The notes beneath the pieces were generated by a model that was given only the letters and a program-made list of their open reading frames with translations, did no database searches and had not been told where the DNA came from. Positions 55,894 through 64,000 of a stretch of DNA of 64,000 nt are shown here, one piece after another (the stretch's first letter is position 1; every line of letters begins with the position of its first letter). The stretch covers positions 124,001 to 188,000 of the forward strand of contig NZ_CP084629.1 of NCBI RefSeq assembly GCF_022878925.1. The letters are read 5' to 3'. The DNA is from Caballeronia sp. TF1N1. Lineage in GTDB: Bacteria; Pseudomonadota; Gammaproteobacteria; Burkholderiales; Burkholderiaceae. The position numbers and the translations under genes are program-made.

Positions 55894-56862
55894 TCAATGC
55901 ATGCAGGAAAGAAGTCCATCGCGCATGTGCCGTGCGTCGATGTTTCTGCCGATCATCACGAAGCGGTTCTCACGCGCTTCGTCGCGCTTCCATGCGCGGC
56001 CGAAGCTCGCATCGAGCAGCATGTGGACGCTATGAAAATGCAGACGCCTTGCTTCCTCGTGCACGTTGAGCACGCCTTTCATGCGCAGCAGTTGTTGCCC
56101 CTGCGTCTGCACGAGCTGGTTGATCCACTGATTGAAGCGGCTTGCGTCAATGGCGCCTGGAACGACGATCGCGCAAGAAGCGATGCTGTCGTCGTGTTCG
56201 TGATCGTGGCCTTCTTCATCGAGCAAACCGGGTTCGACGGCGAGCAGGTTATCGAGCGAGAAACTCCGCACGCCGAGCAATGCATCGACGTCGACGGCTG
56301 AATGGTTCGCGAAGTCGATCTGCGCGGTGGGATTGATTTGCCGGAGTTCTTCGACGAGCGCGGCCACTTTCGCGGGCACGGCCACATCCGTCTTGTTGAT
56401 GATGATGCGGTCCGCAAACACGATTTGTTCGCGCGCGATGTCATCGTGAAGCTGGGCGGATGCGTGCATTGCATCGACAACGGCTATGACGGCTTCGAGT
56501 TCGAGACGTTCGCGTACGTCGGGGTCTGCGAGAAAGGTCTGTAGCACGGGCGCGGGATCGGCGAGCCCGGACGTTTCGATGATCAGCCGTTCGAGCCGGT
56601 CGCCGAAGCGCGTGAGCAGATCGCGCACGCTTGCGACGAGATCCGTTCGGACCGTGCAGCACACGCAACCGTTATTGATCTCGATGACGGCTTCTTCGTC
56701 GGCGACGATCAACTGACCGTCTATGCCGACTTCGCCGAACTCGTTGACGACGATGCCGATCTGCATCGGCCGCGTTGCATCGAGAATGTGATTGACGAGC
56801 GTGGTCTTGCCCGCGCCAAGAAAGCCGGTGACGACGGTAGTGGGAATTCTGCGGATTTGCAT
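55894..56862 (-). CDS. CobW/COG0523-family GTPase, putative nitrile hydratase cobalt chaperone
   Basis: 322 residues. Walker A GFLGAGKTT (13-21), the family's metal motif GCVCC (Cys66, 68, 69), Walker B-like VVDAMH, and NKTD for guanine recognition. A His/Asp-rich insertion GHDHEHDD (about 218-225) precedes the C-terminal CobW domain. Such proteins deliver Zn, Co or Fe to client enzymes; one subfamily (Nha3) goes with NHases. First gene of the operon, with a 9-base inverted repeat just before it. Confidence 0.92.
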   Translation of the reverse strand: MQIRRIPTTVVTGFLGAGKTTLVNHILDATRPMQIGIVVNEFGEVGIDGQLIVADEEAVIEINNGCVCCTVRTDLVASVRDLLTRFGDRLERLIIETSGLADPAPVLQTFLADPDVRERLELEAVIAVVDAMHASAQLHDDIAREQIVFADRIIINKTDVAVPAKVAALVEELRQINPTAQIDFANHSAVDVDALLGVRSFSLDNLLAVEPGLLDEEGHDHEHDDSIASCAIVVPGAIDASRFNQWINQLVQTQGQQLLRMKGVLNVHEEARRLHFHSVHMLLDASFGRAWKRDEARENRFVMIGRNIDARHMRDGLLSCMH

Positions 56863-56866
56863 GGCG

Positions 56867-56921
56867 GAGTCATCCTTGGCGCGTGCTTCGCAGCGATGCG
56901 CAGTTTGTGAACGGATGACTC
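56867..56921 (-). promoter_or_regulatory. Inverted repeat in the leader of the nitrile hydratase operon
   Basis: GAGTCATCC (56867-56875) and GGATGACTC (56913-56921) are perfect 9-base arms separated by 37 bases, 4 bases from the CobW-gene ATG. On the minus-strand transcript the 3' arm follows AAGG and thereby covers the only ribosome-site-like sequence before the start. It may be an RNA structure that gates translation or a looped two-site operator. There is no B12-box. Confidence 0.45.
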
Positions 56922-57228
56922 TTTAGCGACTTCCACGCCGTGTTTGGCGAGGTGGCTGTGTGCTGTCGATTGTTGGCGGGGTTGGGAAGGGTTTGTGGCC
57001 GTTTCGGTCGCTAGCGGCTGAGACGGACACAAGTGGCCGTTTGGTGGCGTGCTCGAGTTAGCGCCGCGTTGCGCGATGGCGGCGCATGGTGGAGCGGGAA
57101 TGGTGCGGGACGTGCTGCCTGGGTGTGCACTTGAAGAGGTGTGAGGAATGGTTGCGATTGCTTCGTGAGAGCGCCACGATTCCCACCATCCACGCCTGCT
57201 GACGCGGATGGCTCGCTCGCTCGCGCTC
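56922..57228. other. Non-coding stretch between chemoreceptor and nitrile hydratase operon
   Basis: 307 bases without a supported gene. The frames that are open here are compositional and have no ribosome site. It should hold the promoter of the CobW-gene operon; no clear -35/-10 pair was found by eye. Confidence 0.5.
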
Positions 57229-58962
57229 TCAGAACGTCTGCCAGTCCCCTTCCGCGCTCGCAGTCGCTGCATGCGTCGGCGCAGGTTTCGGCGCTGTCTT
57301 CGCGGAGGCACGAGGCTTGGTCGGCGCTGGAGCGCGAGGTTTGAGAGCGACGCGAGACGAGCTCGTTGGCTTCGCCGCCGTGGATACCGGAACCGCGCGC
57401 GCAGCCGCTGCATCCACCTTGAATACCGCGACGAGATCACGCAACGAAGCCGACTGCGACGCCATGGACTGCGCGGCCGCCGATGCTTCCTCGACGAGCG
57501 CCGCGTTCTGCTGCGTCATTTCATCCATCTGCATGACTGCGGTGTTGACTTGTTCTATGCCATGATGCTGCTCGCCCGATGCCGAGCTGATCTCGCCCAT
57601 CAGATCGGCCACGCGCTTCACGGCCTGCACGATCTCCGTCATCGTGCGGCCCGCGTTGTCCACGAGCGCCGAACCATTGTTCACGCGTTCCACGGACTCG
57701 GTGATCAGATCCTTGATCTCCTTTGCGGCCGTCGCGCTGCGCTGTGCAAGCGTGCGCACTTCGCCCGCCACCACCGCGAAACCGCGACCTTGTTCGCCTG
57801 CGCGCGCGGCTTCCACGGCCGCATTCAATGCGAGGATGTTGGTCTGGAACGCGATACCTTCGATGACCGAGATGATCTGCGCGACTTGCTCCGAGCTGCC
57901 GGAAATGCCGTGCATCGTATCGACTACGCGGCTGACCAGTTCGCCGCCGCGCGCTGCTGTTTCCGACGCCTGCGCGGCCAGCGCGTTGCCCTGACTCGCA
58001 TTGTCGGCGTTTTGCTTGACCGTCGTGGTGAGCTCTTCCATGCTCGCGGCCGTTTCTTCAAGCGAAGCGGCCTGCTCTTCCGTGCGCTGACTCAGATCGG
58101 TGTTGCCCGATGCGATTTCCGCCGACGCCGTCGCGATGCCTGCGCTACTCGTCAGCACGCGGCTCACGAGATCGACGAGGCGCTCGTTCATGTGGCGCAG
58201 CGCGCCGAGCAACTGACTCGTCTCATCGCTGCCTTGCACTTCGATTACTGCGGTGAGATCGCCACGCGCGACCGTTTCCGCTATTTCCACCGAACGGCGG
58301 ATGGGCCGCGTGATCGACACCGTGATTGCAGACGCGATTCCCGCGCCCAGCACGATTGCCACCGCGATGAGACCGACCGTCCATGCCATCGTGCTTTGAT
58401 AGGACGCATGCGCCTTTTCCATCTCGGCGGTCGAGCCCTCGTGATTCAGCTTGATGTCGACGTCGATCAACTCCTGCACGTCTGCAAATGCCTTCGCGGA
58501 AGGGCCGCCGGCCAAGTTGCGAGCCTCGGCCATGCCTGTGTCGCCGGATTCGGTGAGCGACTGAATCTTCGCATCGAGTTCCAGATACTGCGCCCATGCC
58601 GACTTGATGCCGCTCGCAACCCGCTGCTCTTCGGGCGACGAGACGAGTTGCGCATAGCCGTCGAATGCCGCGGCAAATTTGGAAATTAGCTGCGTATGCT
58701 GGTTAATCACGGTCTTGCGATCGGACGCGTCGCTCGTGACGAGCGCACGTAAGGACGTGCGTCGCACATCGTCCGCGAAACCGCGCACCTTACCGAGCGC
58801 CTCGACGCTCGGCAGCCAGTTCTGGCCCATCTCGCGCGTACCGTCATAGATGCGCGATGCCTGAACGAGACCGATGCCACCGACCGCGCACAGCAGCAAC
58901 AAAACGACTGCAAAACCAGCGCCCAGGCGCCGGCCGATTTTAATGTTGGAAAGGAATGCCAT
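57229..58962 (-). CDS. Methyl-accepting chemotaxis protein with CheR/CheB-tethering tail
   Basis: 577 residues. TM1 (FAVVLLLLCAVGGIGL), a periplasmic four-helix-bundle sensor (about 35-190), TM2 (WTVGLIAVAIVLGAGIASAI), HAMP, then the signalling domain with the hairpin tip FQTNILALNAAVEAARAGEQGRGFAVVAGEVRTLAQRS. The methylation helices have EEQAASLEETAASMEELTTTV. A proline- and alanine-rich linker ends in DWQTF, which fits the xWxxF pentapeptide that binds CheR/CheB. The ATG at 58962 gives the standard N-terminus, though no clear ribosome site is seen. Confidence 0.93.
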   Translation of the reverse strand: MAFLSNIKIGRRLGAGFAVVLLLLCAVGGIGLVQASRIYDGTREMGQNWLPSVEALGKVRGFADDVRRTSLRALVTSDASDRKTVINQHTQLISKFAAAFDGYAQLVSSPEEQRVASGIKSAWAQYLELDAKIQSLTESGDTGMAEARNLAGGPSAKAFADVQELIDVDIKLNHEGSTAEMEKAHASYQSTMAWTVGLIAVAIVLGAGIASAITVSITRPIRRSVEIAETVARGDLTAVIEVQGSDETSQLLGALRHMNERLVDLVSRVLTSSAGIATASAEIASGNTDLSQRTEEQAASLEETAASMEELTTTVKQNADNASQGNALAAQASETAARGGELVSRVVDTMHGISGSSEQVAQIISVIEGIAFQTNILALNAAVEAARAGEQGRGFAVVAGEVRTLAQRSATAAKEIKDLITESVERVNNGSALVDNAGRTMTEIVQAVKRVADLMGEISSASGEQHHGIEQVNTAVMQMDEMTQQNAALVEEASAAAQSMASQSASLRDLVAVFKVDAAAARAVPVSTAAKPTSSSRVALKPRAPAPTKPRASAKTAPKPAPTHAATASAEGDWQTF

Positions 58963-59262
58963 TGGAGATCGAGAGGGGACGTTGTAAAAGATCACTGCAT
59001 ATCGTCACTGCCCCCGCTCGACTGGAGCTTTGTTTCAAATCTGACTAAACACATACTGATTGCTTTCGATGCCATGTTTTGCTCGCGATGGCATTGAAGT
59101 AATCCATGCATATGCTGACAATTTTTCTAAGCGGCCTGTCAATCGCTATCGGCAGGGCCTATAACTTACTTGAGGCAGCATGCACTGCCCGGTTCATTTC
59201 TTCTGTTGAAGTTCCTCGATGCAATCACCGAGGCTTTGGCCATCGTCCAAAGTGGAGGTCGT
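58963..59262. other. Intergenic stretch, no gene seen
   Basis: 300 AT-richer bases between the divergent chemoreceptor and the small exported protein. It should contain the promoters of both; no sigma-28 motif was recognised by eye. Confidence 0.45.
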
Positions 59263-59526
59263 ATGCGACTCGTTATCGTGTTGCCGACAGCGGCTGCGGC
59301 CGTCTTCTATAGCGCGCTTGCAAACGCCTATTCGCAAGAAGAGGTGAATGTATTTGCGCCGCCTGGTAACGAGGTCGTGGAGAAACCGGGCGTTGGATCG
59401 ATAAAGGCCGTGAGTGCGGAAATGAAAACGGGTGCGCCAACGGATGGAGCGATGCAAACCCCGCACGCCACGGCACCTGGACCTAACGGAACCAATCAGC
59501 CTGCTGCGCCTGAGATAGTGAAGTGA
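59263..59526 (+). CDS. Small exported protein, unknown function
   Basis: 87 residues. GGAGG lies just before the ATG at 59263. The N-terminus is a signal peptide (MRLVIVLPTAAAAVFYSALANAYS, cleavage near ANA). The mature part of about 65 residues is rich in Pro, Ala, Gly and Thr, with no Cys and no recognised domain. No family is known to me; the signal peptide and ribosome site are the reasons for calling it. Confidence 0.6.
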   Translation: MRLVIVLPTAAAAVFYSALANAYSQEEVNVFAPPGNEVVEKPGVGSIKAVSAEMKTGAPTDGAMQTPHATAPGPNGTNQPAAPEIVK

Positions 59527-59540
59527 CCCGGCTCAAACGC

Positions 59541-59800
59541 TCAAGCTGGCAACCCCGTCACCGACGCTCGGCCACGTTTTAGCACCGGCGTATCCGCGCG
59601 ATGCGCGAGCACCCATTGCGCTATCTCGTCCTTTCGCGCGAACCATACGTCGGGTTTGGAGCGTGCATAAGTAAAGAAGCGGTCCAGCATGCGGATGCGA
59701 TTTGCGTGACCGTTGATGCGGTCGTGGAAACCAACGAGCATCATGCGACGACGGTTCGCGCCTTCCTCGTATAACTGATCGAACTCGTCTTTCAAACCAG
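59541..59800 (-). pseudogene. C-terminal fragment of a polysaccharide deacetylase-like gene
   Basis: The minus-strand frame ending near 59541 encodes MKDEFDQLYEEGANRRRMM, VGFHDRINGHANRIRMLDRFF and YARSKPDVWFARKDEIAQW, the last 85 residues of NodB/PuuE-type deacetylases (about 300 residues). The catalytic N-terminal part is missing; at about 59800 the sequence changes and the phosphatase remnant follows. It is probably the product of a deletion that joined two decaying genes. Confidence 0.7.
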
Positions 59801-59807
59801 ACCGAAA

Positions 59808-60629
<822 letters not shown>

Positions 60630-61262
60630 TGGTGGGGCCTCCGGGGCGTTGTTTGTCGGTTGCCGGGAATGATGCCATTGATGGTTGGGAGGTGCACGGT
60701 GAAGGACCTGCGCCGCGACCTCACGGTTCTCAGCCGTGCTGCATTTTGCTCAACCTTTTAGCGCCTTCAGAGCGAGCGCTAGTTTGCGTCGAATTGGTCG
60801 ACTTTAAACCCGCTATGCACGCTCCATGACGTTCGATTAATGGCGTTCGCCCGGTTTTGAGAAGGTCGAGGTTTGGGGATTGCGGCTTGCGGTTTGCGGT
60901 TTGCGGCTTGCGGCTTGCGGCTTGCGGCTTGCGTTCGCATGCTGCGGTGACGGCGTCTTTTCGGCCATAGCCGACCTTCCCCGGTTACGAACCGTGTGGC
61001 TGCAGTCCGTCCGTTTGCGGTAATTCGCCGGCTTGCACCGCTGAATCGAACGTCCGCAGGCGCGCATGAGTCTTCACGACCCTCAACGGCCCTTCTCCCC
61101 CACGTACCAACGACGACGGCTTTCAACGCTACAACGGCCATTCGACATTCAGCTATCGAGGCCCGAACGAAGACCGCAGCTATACGAACGTCATTCGAGC
61201 AATGATGCGATCTACATCTAAGTTTCCAACTCGAAGTCTGCATAAGACGCCCCGCTCTCCGT
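60630..61262. other. Intergenic stretch of about 630 bases with a heptanucleotide repeat
   Basis: No supported gene on either strand. The frames open here are low in family content and carry the repeat. Upstream of the phosphatase remnant it should contain an old promoter. The repeat at 60880-60935 is the only structure seen. Confidence 0.5.
60880..60935. repeat. Tandem heptanucleotide repeat TTGCGG(C/T)
   Basis: Seven consecutive 7-base units (TTGCGGC, TTGCGGT, TTGCGGT, then four TTGCGGC) and a partial eighth (TTGCGTT). Units 2 and 3 differ by one base. Copy number may vary between strains. It lies in a gene-free stretch, so a role in phase variation is not indicated. Confidence 0.85.
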
Positions 61263-62060
61263 TTATCTGCTCGACGAGCGCGAAGCCAGGTAACGTTGTG
61301 GCGCCTCTCCCGTGACCTGACGAAACATGACGATGAAGGCACTGGCACTGCGATAGCCAAGCTTCTTCGAAACTTGCGTCACAGGCTGTCCCAGCGTAAG
61401 GAGCGTGATTGCCTCCGCGACTCGTATCTGCTGACGCCATGCGCCAAAGGTCAATCCAGTCTCGGCATTTAGATAGCGCGCCAATGTTCGCCCACTGGTG
61501 TGAAACTGCTCGCCCCAGAAATCGAGCGTCAGTTCGCTCGCCGGGTCGTTCATCATGTGCTCGCAGATCTGCAGCAGCCGTGCATCGCGCGGCAATGGCA
61601 CGCCGGGCTCGGCGAGCGCGGGCGTCTCTCTCAACACCTTCAGCAACAGCGGCGCGCTGAGCGAGGCATGGCTTCCCTCGGCGTATCGCTCGCCCGCGGC
61701 GCCCAGCACGATGGCCAGCTCTCTCATCAACGGCGACACTGCAATCACGGCCGGTTGATGCCACGACCACGGAAACACACGCGGCTCGAAATACACACTG
61801 CATAGTTGCGTGTCGCCGACCGCGTGCAGTTCGTGATCGACATCGGATGGCAGCCAAACTGCGCGCGACTGCGGCAGCGTCCAGGTGCGCGAGGGCGTGA
61901 GCACGCGCACGACGCCGCGCACGGCGAACACCAGTTGTCCGTGCTTGTGTTGATGCCAGGTTATACGCTCGCCATGACGATAGTCGACGAGGGTCGCCAT
62001 CACGTCTCGCGACAGCGGGACGCGTTCGATCGGATAGCGTTTGAGCAGGAACTCTTTCAT
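61263..62060 (-). CDS. AraC family regulator with N-terminal cupin domain
   Basis: 265 residues. Cupin-like sensor (ITWHQHKHGQLVFAVRGVVRVLT, with His and Gln metal-type residues), then two helix-turn-helix units (TLDFWGEQFHTSGRTLARYLNAETG and VTQVSKKLGYRSASAFIVMFRQVTGEAPQRYL). Relatives control multidrug or siderophore exporters. Divergent from the cyclic-peptide exporter, with 237 bases between starts, so it probably controls that operon. Confidence 0.9.
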   Translation of the reverse strand: MKEFLLKRYPIERVPLSRDVMATLVDYRHGERITWHQHKHGQLVFAVRGVVRVLTPSRTWTLPQSRAVWLPSDVDHELHAVGDTQLCSVYFEPRVFPWSWHQPAVIAVSPLMRELAIVLGAAGERYAEGSHASLSAPLLLKVLRETPALAEPGVPLPRDARLLQICEHMMNDPASELTLDFWGEQFHTSGRTLARYLNAETGLTFGAWRQQIRVAEAITLLTLGQPVTQVSKKLGYRSASAFIVMFRQVTGEAPQRYLASRSSSR

Positions 62061-62297
62061 GGTCGCGAAAAAGTGGTACGCAAAAAACTATCGATAAAAC
62101 ACCAATAGTTGTCAGAAATTCGATATTCGGTGTCGGCCTGATTTTTCGACGAAACGCTAAACTCGTCGTCACTCAACACTTAGCGCCGACCCATCGGTTG
62201 AAATGTTAATGGTTCGCATTCTCGCATTTTTGTTGCCGCCCAATGCGCTTTGCGGGCAGCCGCCTGCCTTGGCTGCTTTCAACGAGGGTGTGCGCAC

Positions 62298-63914
62298 GTG
62301 TCTCTGATAGCCTCGTCGATCCGCAGCGCGCGCGGGTTGTTGCCTGTCGCGCTGGTCGTCAGTCTCGTCAGCGGCGCGGCGAACGCGGCGCTCGTCGCGC
62401 TGATCAATCAGGCGCTGCGCGCAACCGGCGACGAACTGCTCACGCTCGGCGTGCGCTTCGCGGCGCTGGGCGTCGTGGTCATTCTCACGCGGGTCGTTTC
62501 GCAGATGCTGTTCATGTATCTCGGACAGCACGCCAAGGCGAGGTTGCGCTTGCAGACGATCGGCCGCATCGCGGGCGCGTCGTACCGCGATCTCGAACGA
62601 TGCGGCGCGTCGCGCGCCATCAACGCGCTCACGCAGGACCTCGACACCATCGTCGTGTTCTTCATCAGTCTGCCGTCGATCGTCATGCAGGGCGCGGTGA
62701 TCGCGGGTTGTCTCGTCTATCTCGGCATGCTGTCCCTGCCGATTCTGCTGTTCGCGCTCGTCGCGATCGGCGCGGGATCGCTCGGCACGCATCTGATCGG
62801 CTCGCGGGCGCTTCTCCATCTGCGCGATTCGCGGCAGCGCGAAGACGGCCTGTTGCAACGCTTTCGCTCGCTCTTCGACGGCGCGAAGGAACTAAAGCTG
62901 CATCGCGCGCGTGCCGATGCGTTCGTCGCGCGTGATCTCGCCCCGCATGTCGAAGCGGTGCGCGCGCAGCGCACGCGCGGCTACATGCTGCACGCGTTGG
63001 CCGCGAGCTGGGGCAATCTGCTGCTGTTCGGCTTCGTCGGCCTGACCCTCTTCGTGCTCGCGCGTCTCTTCGATGCCGACGCGCACGTGATGTCCGGTTA
63101 CGCGCTCGTCTTCCTTTACCTCATCATGCCGGTCGAAGGATTGCTGGCGGCCCTGCCCGCCATCGGCAGCGCGCGGATCGCGTTCGAGCGCATCGATCAG
63201 CTCGAACAAGCCCTGCCGCCCGAGCCCGCAAGCGCCTCGCTCGACGCCGATGCGTTCGAGAGCATTACGCTCGAAGGCGTCGAACATCGCTACGTGCGCG
63301 AAGCCGAGGACGGTTTTTTCACGCTCGGACCTATCGATCTGACGTTCCGGGCGGGCGAACTCGTTTATCTCGTGGGCGGCAACGGTAGCGGCAAGACCAC
63401 GCTCGCGAAGGTGCTGGTCGGGCTGTATGCGCCGGAGTCGGGACGCATCGTCATCGACGAAACGGTGGTGGACGACGGCAATCGCGCCGCTTACCGCCAG
63501 CTTTTCTCCGTCGTCTTCAGCGATTTCCATTTGTTCGATTCGCTGCTCGGCCTGCCCGCGCACAGCGAGGCCACGGCGCGCGCGCTGCTCGTGGCGTTGC
63601 AACTGGAGCACAAGGTGCGCATCGACAACGGCCGTTTTTCGACGCTCGATCTGTCGCAAGGCCAGAGGAAGCGTCTTGCCTTGCTGGTGGCGTTTCTGGA
63701 AGACCGCCCGTTCTATCTCTTCGACGAATGGGCCGCCGACCAGGACCCCGCGTTCAAGGACGTCTTCTATCGCGTGCTGCTGCCGCAACTGAAGGCGCGC
63801 GCCAAGACGGTGCTCGTCATCACCCACGACGACCGTTATTTCGATCTCGCCGATCGTATCGTCAAGCTCGACAGCGGTCAGGTGAGTTCCACGAAAAAGG
63901 CGGCGCTCGCATGA
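62298..63914 (+). CDS. Cyclic-peptide/siderophore ABC exporter (SyrD/PvdE/YojI family)
   Basis: 538 residues, a fused membrane and ATPase protein. Six helices in the first 300 residues, then Walker A GGNGSGKTT, a signature LSQGQRKR in place of LSGGQ, and FDEWAADQDP as Walker B, which is characteristic of the PvdE/SyrD group. The GTG at 62298 follows GAGGG by 9 bases. It exports a nonribosomal peptide siderophore or lipopeptide intermediate to the periplasm. It overlaps the next gene by ATGA. Confidence 0.92.
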   Translation: MSLIASSIRSARGLLPVALVVSLVSGAANAALVALINQALRATGDELLTLGVRFAALGVVVILTRVVSQMLFMYLGQHAKARLRLQTIGRIAGASYRDLERCGASRAINALTQDLDTIVVFFISLPSIVMQGAVIAGCLVYLGMLSLPILLFALVAIGAGSLGTHLIGSRALLHLRDSRQREDGLLQRFRSLFDGAKELKLHRARADAFVARDLAPHVEAVRAQRTRGYMLHALAASWGNLLLFGFVGLTLFVLARLFDADAHVMSGYALVFLYLIMPVEGLLAALPAIGSARIAFERIDQLEQALPPEPASASLDADAFESITLEGVEHRYVREAEDGFFTLGPIDLTFRAGELVYLVGGNGSGKTTLAKVLVGLYAPESGRIVIDETVVDDGNRAAYRQLFSVVFSDFHLFDSLLGLPAHSEATARALLVALQLEHKVRIDNGRFSTLDLSQGQRKRLALLVAFLEDRPFYLFDEWAADQDPAFKDVFYRVLLPQLKARAKTVLVITHDDRYFDLADRIVKLDSGQVSSTKKAALA

Positions 63915-64000
63915 ACGGCCACGTCTACCAGACGGCGTACGCGACCGCGACGCCGCCCGCCTTCTCGCTCGAAGGCGTGTCGCGCTCGGCGGGCGGGCGC
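63911..64000 (+). CDS. Start of a gene, possible ABC ATPase (runs off the window)
   Basis: The first 30 codons from the ATG at 63911 end with FSLEGVSRSAGGR, which resembles the first strand of an ABC ATPase (FxLEGVSxxxGGR). In ornibactin/malleobactin loci the exporter is next to the ferric-siderophore ATPase gene, so a FhuC-like ATPase is a reasonable guess. It overlaps the exporter stop (ATGA). The portion present is too short to prove the family. Confidence 0.45.
   Translation, partial: MNGHVYQTAYATATPPAFSLEGVSRSAGGR

Noticed and set aside
56863..57228. Cobalamin riboswitch in front of the cobalt-related operon
   Set aside because: The B12-box and the conserved cores were not found on the minus strand; only the simple inverted repeat is there.
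59106..59312. A 68-codon plus-strand frame before the small exported protein
   Set aside because: It overlaps the start of the better supported exported-protein gene and lacks a ribosome site.
60779..61360. A 193-codon minus-strand frame through the heptanucleotide repeat
   Set aside because: The frame encodes a KPQAA-type repeat only because of the heptamers, overlaps the AraC gene and has no recognisable domain.

Overview
The window is GC-rich and densely coded, with many short overlaps between genes (ATGA or GTGA) and many LysR, IclR, GntR, MerR and AraC regulators next to small catabolic operons. Gene content and protein style (2,2-dialkylglycine decarboxylase, D-tartrate dehydratase, CbtAB, hydroxyquinol dioxygenase) point to a Burkholderiaceae bacterium of the Burkholderia/Paraburkholderia/Caballeronia group, probably a secondary replicon or an accessory part of a chromosome. 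That placement is inference; there are no rRNA or tRNA genes, no CRISPR array and no complete insertion sequence.

Layout. 0-2 kb: end of a nitrate/sulfonate/taurine-type ABC importer operon and a small DUF3072 protein. 2.3-11 kb: a divergent catabolic cluster. On the minus strand are an MHS-family transporter, a shikimate-dehydrogenase-like enzyme, a dehalogenase-like hydrolase and a Gfo/Idh/MocA dehydrogenase. On the plus strand are a SnoaL-like protein, maleylacetate reductase, hydroxyquinol 1,2-dioxygenase and a TIM-barrel protein, followed by an IclR regulator. 11-13 kb: exported hydrolase, MerR regulator and cyanase. 13-18 kb: LysR regulator; an operon of Rieske oxygenase, rubredoxin and rubredoxin reductase; zinc alcohol dehydrogenase. 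18-22 kb: fluoroacetate-dehalogenase-type hydrolase in one operon with leuCD paralogues, with a divergent LysR regulator. 22-28 kb: flavin monooxygenase flanked by two YCII-type proteins, LysR, SDR, a fragment of an RND efflux gene, DUF1003 protein.

28-41 kb: ABC importer, two amidases around a GntR regulator, dgdA, an amidohydrolase, a sugar kinase and SDR pair, tarD and its LysR regulator. 41-49 kb: GT39-like membrane protein, glutamate/aspartate-type binding protein with a dctA symporter, and a four-gene Fe3+/polyamine/phosphonate-type ABC importer. 50-52 kb: zwf and a GlxA-type AraC regulator. 52.5-57 kb: an apparently complete cobalt nitrile hydratase operon (CobW-type GTPase, DUF1097 membrane protein, beta subunit, alpha subunit, maturation protein, CbtB, CbtA). 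57-61 kb: a chemoreceptor, a small exported protein, two decayed genes and a heptanucleotide repeat. 61-64 kb: AraC regulator divergent from a cyclic-peptide/siderophore exporter, whose operon runs off the window.

The strongest systems for follow-up are the nitrile hydratase operon with its own cobalt uptake and chaperone genes, the cluster that may convert an alicyclic polyol to hydroxyquinol, the Rieske/rubredoxin operon, and the dehalogenase-leuCD operon. Functions are assigned from visible motifs and remembered family features; no database search was run.
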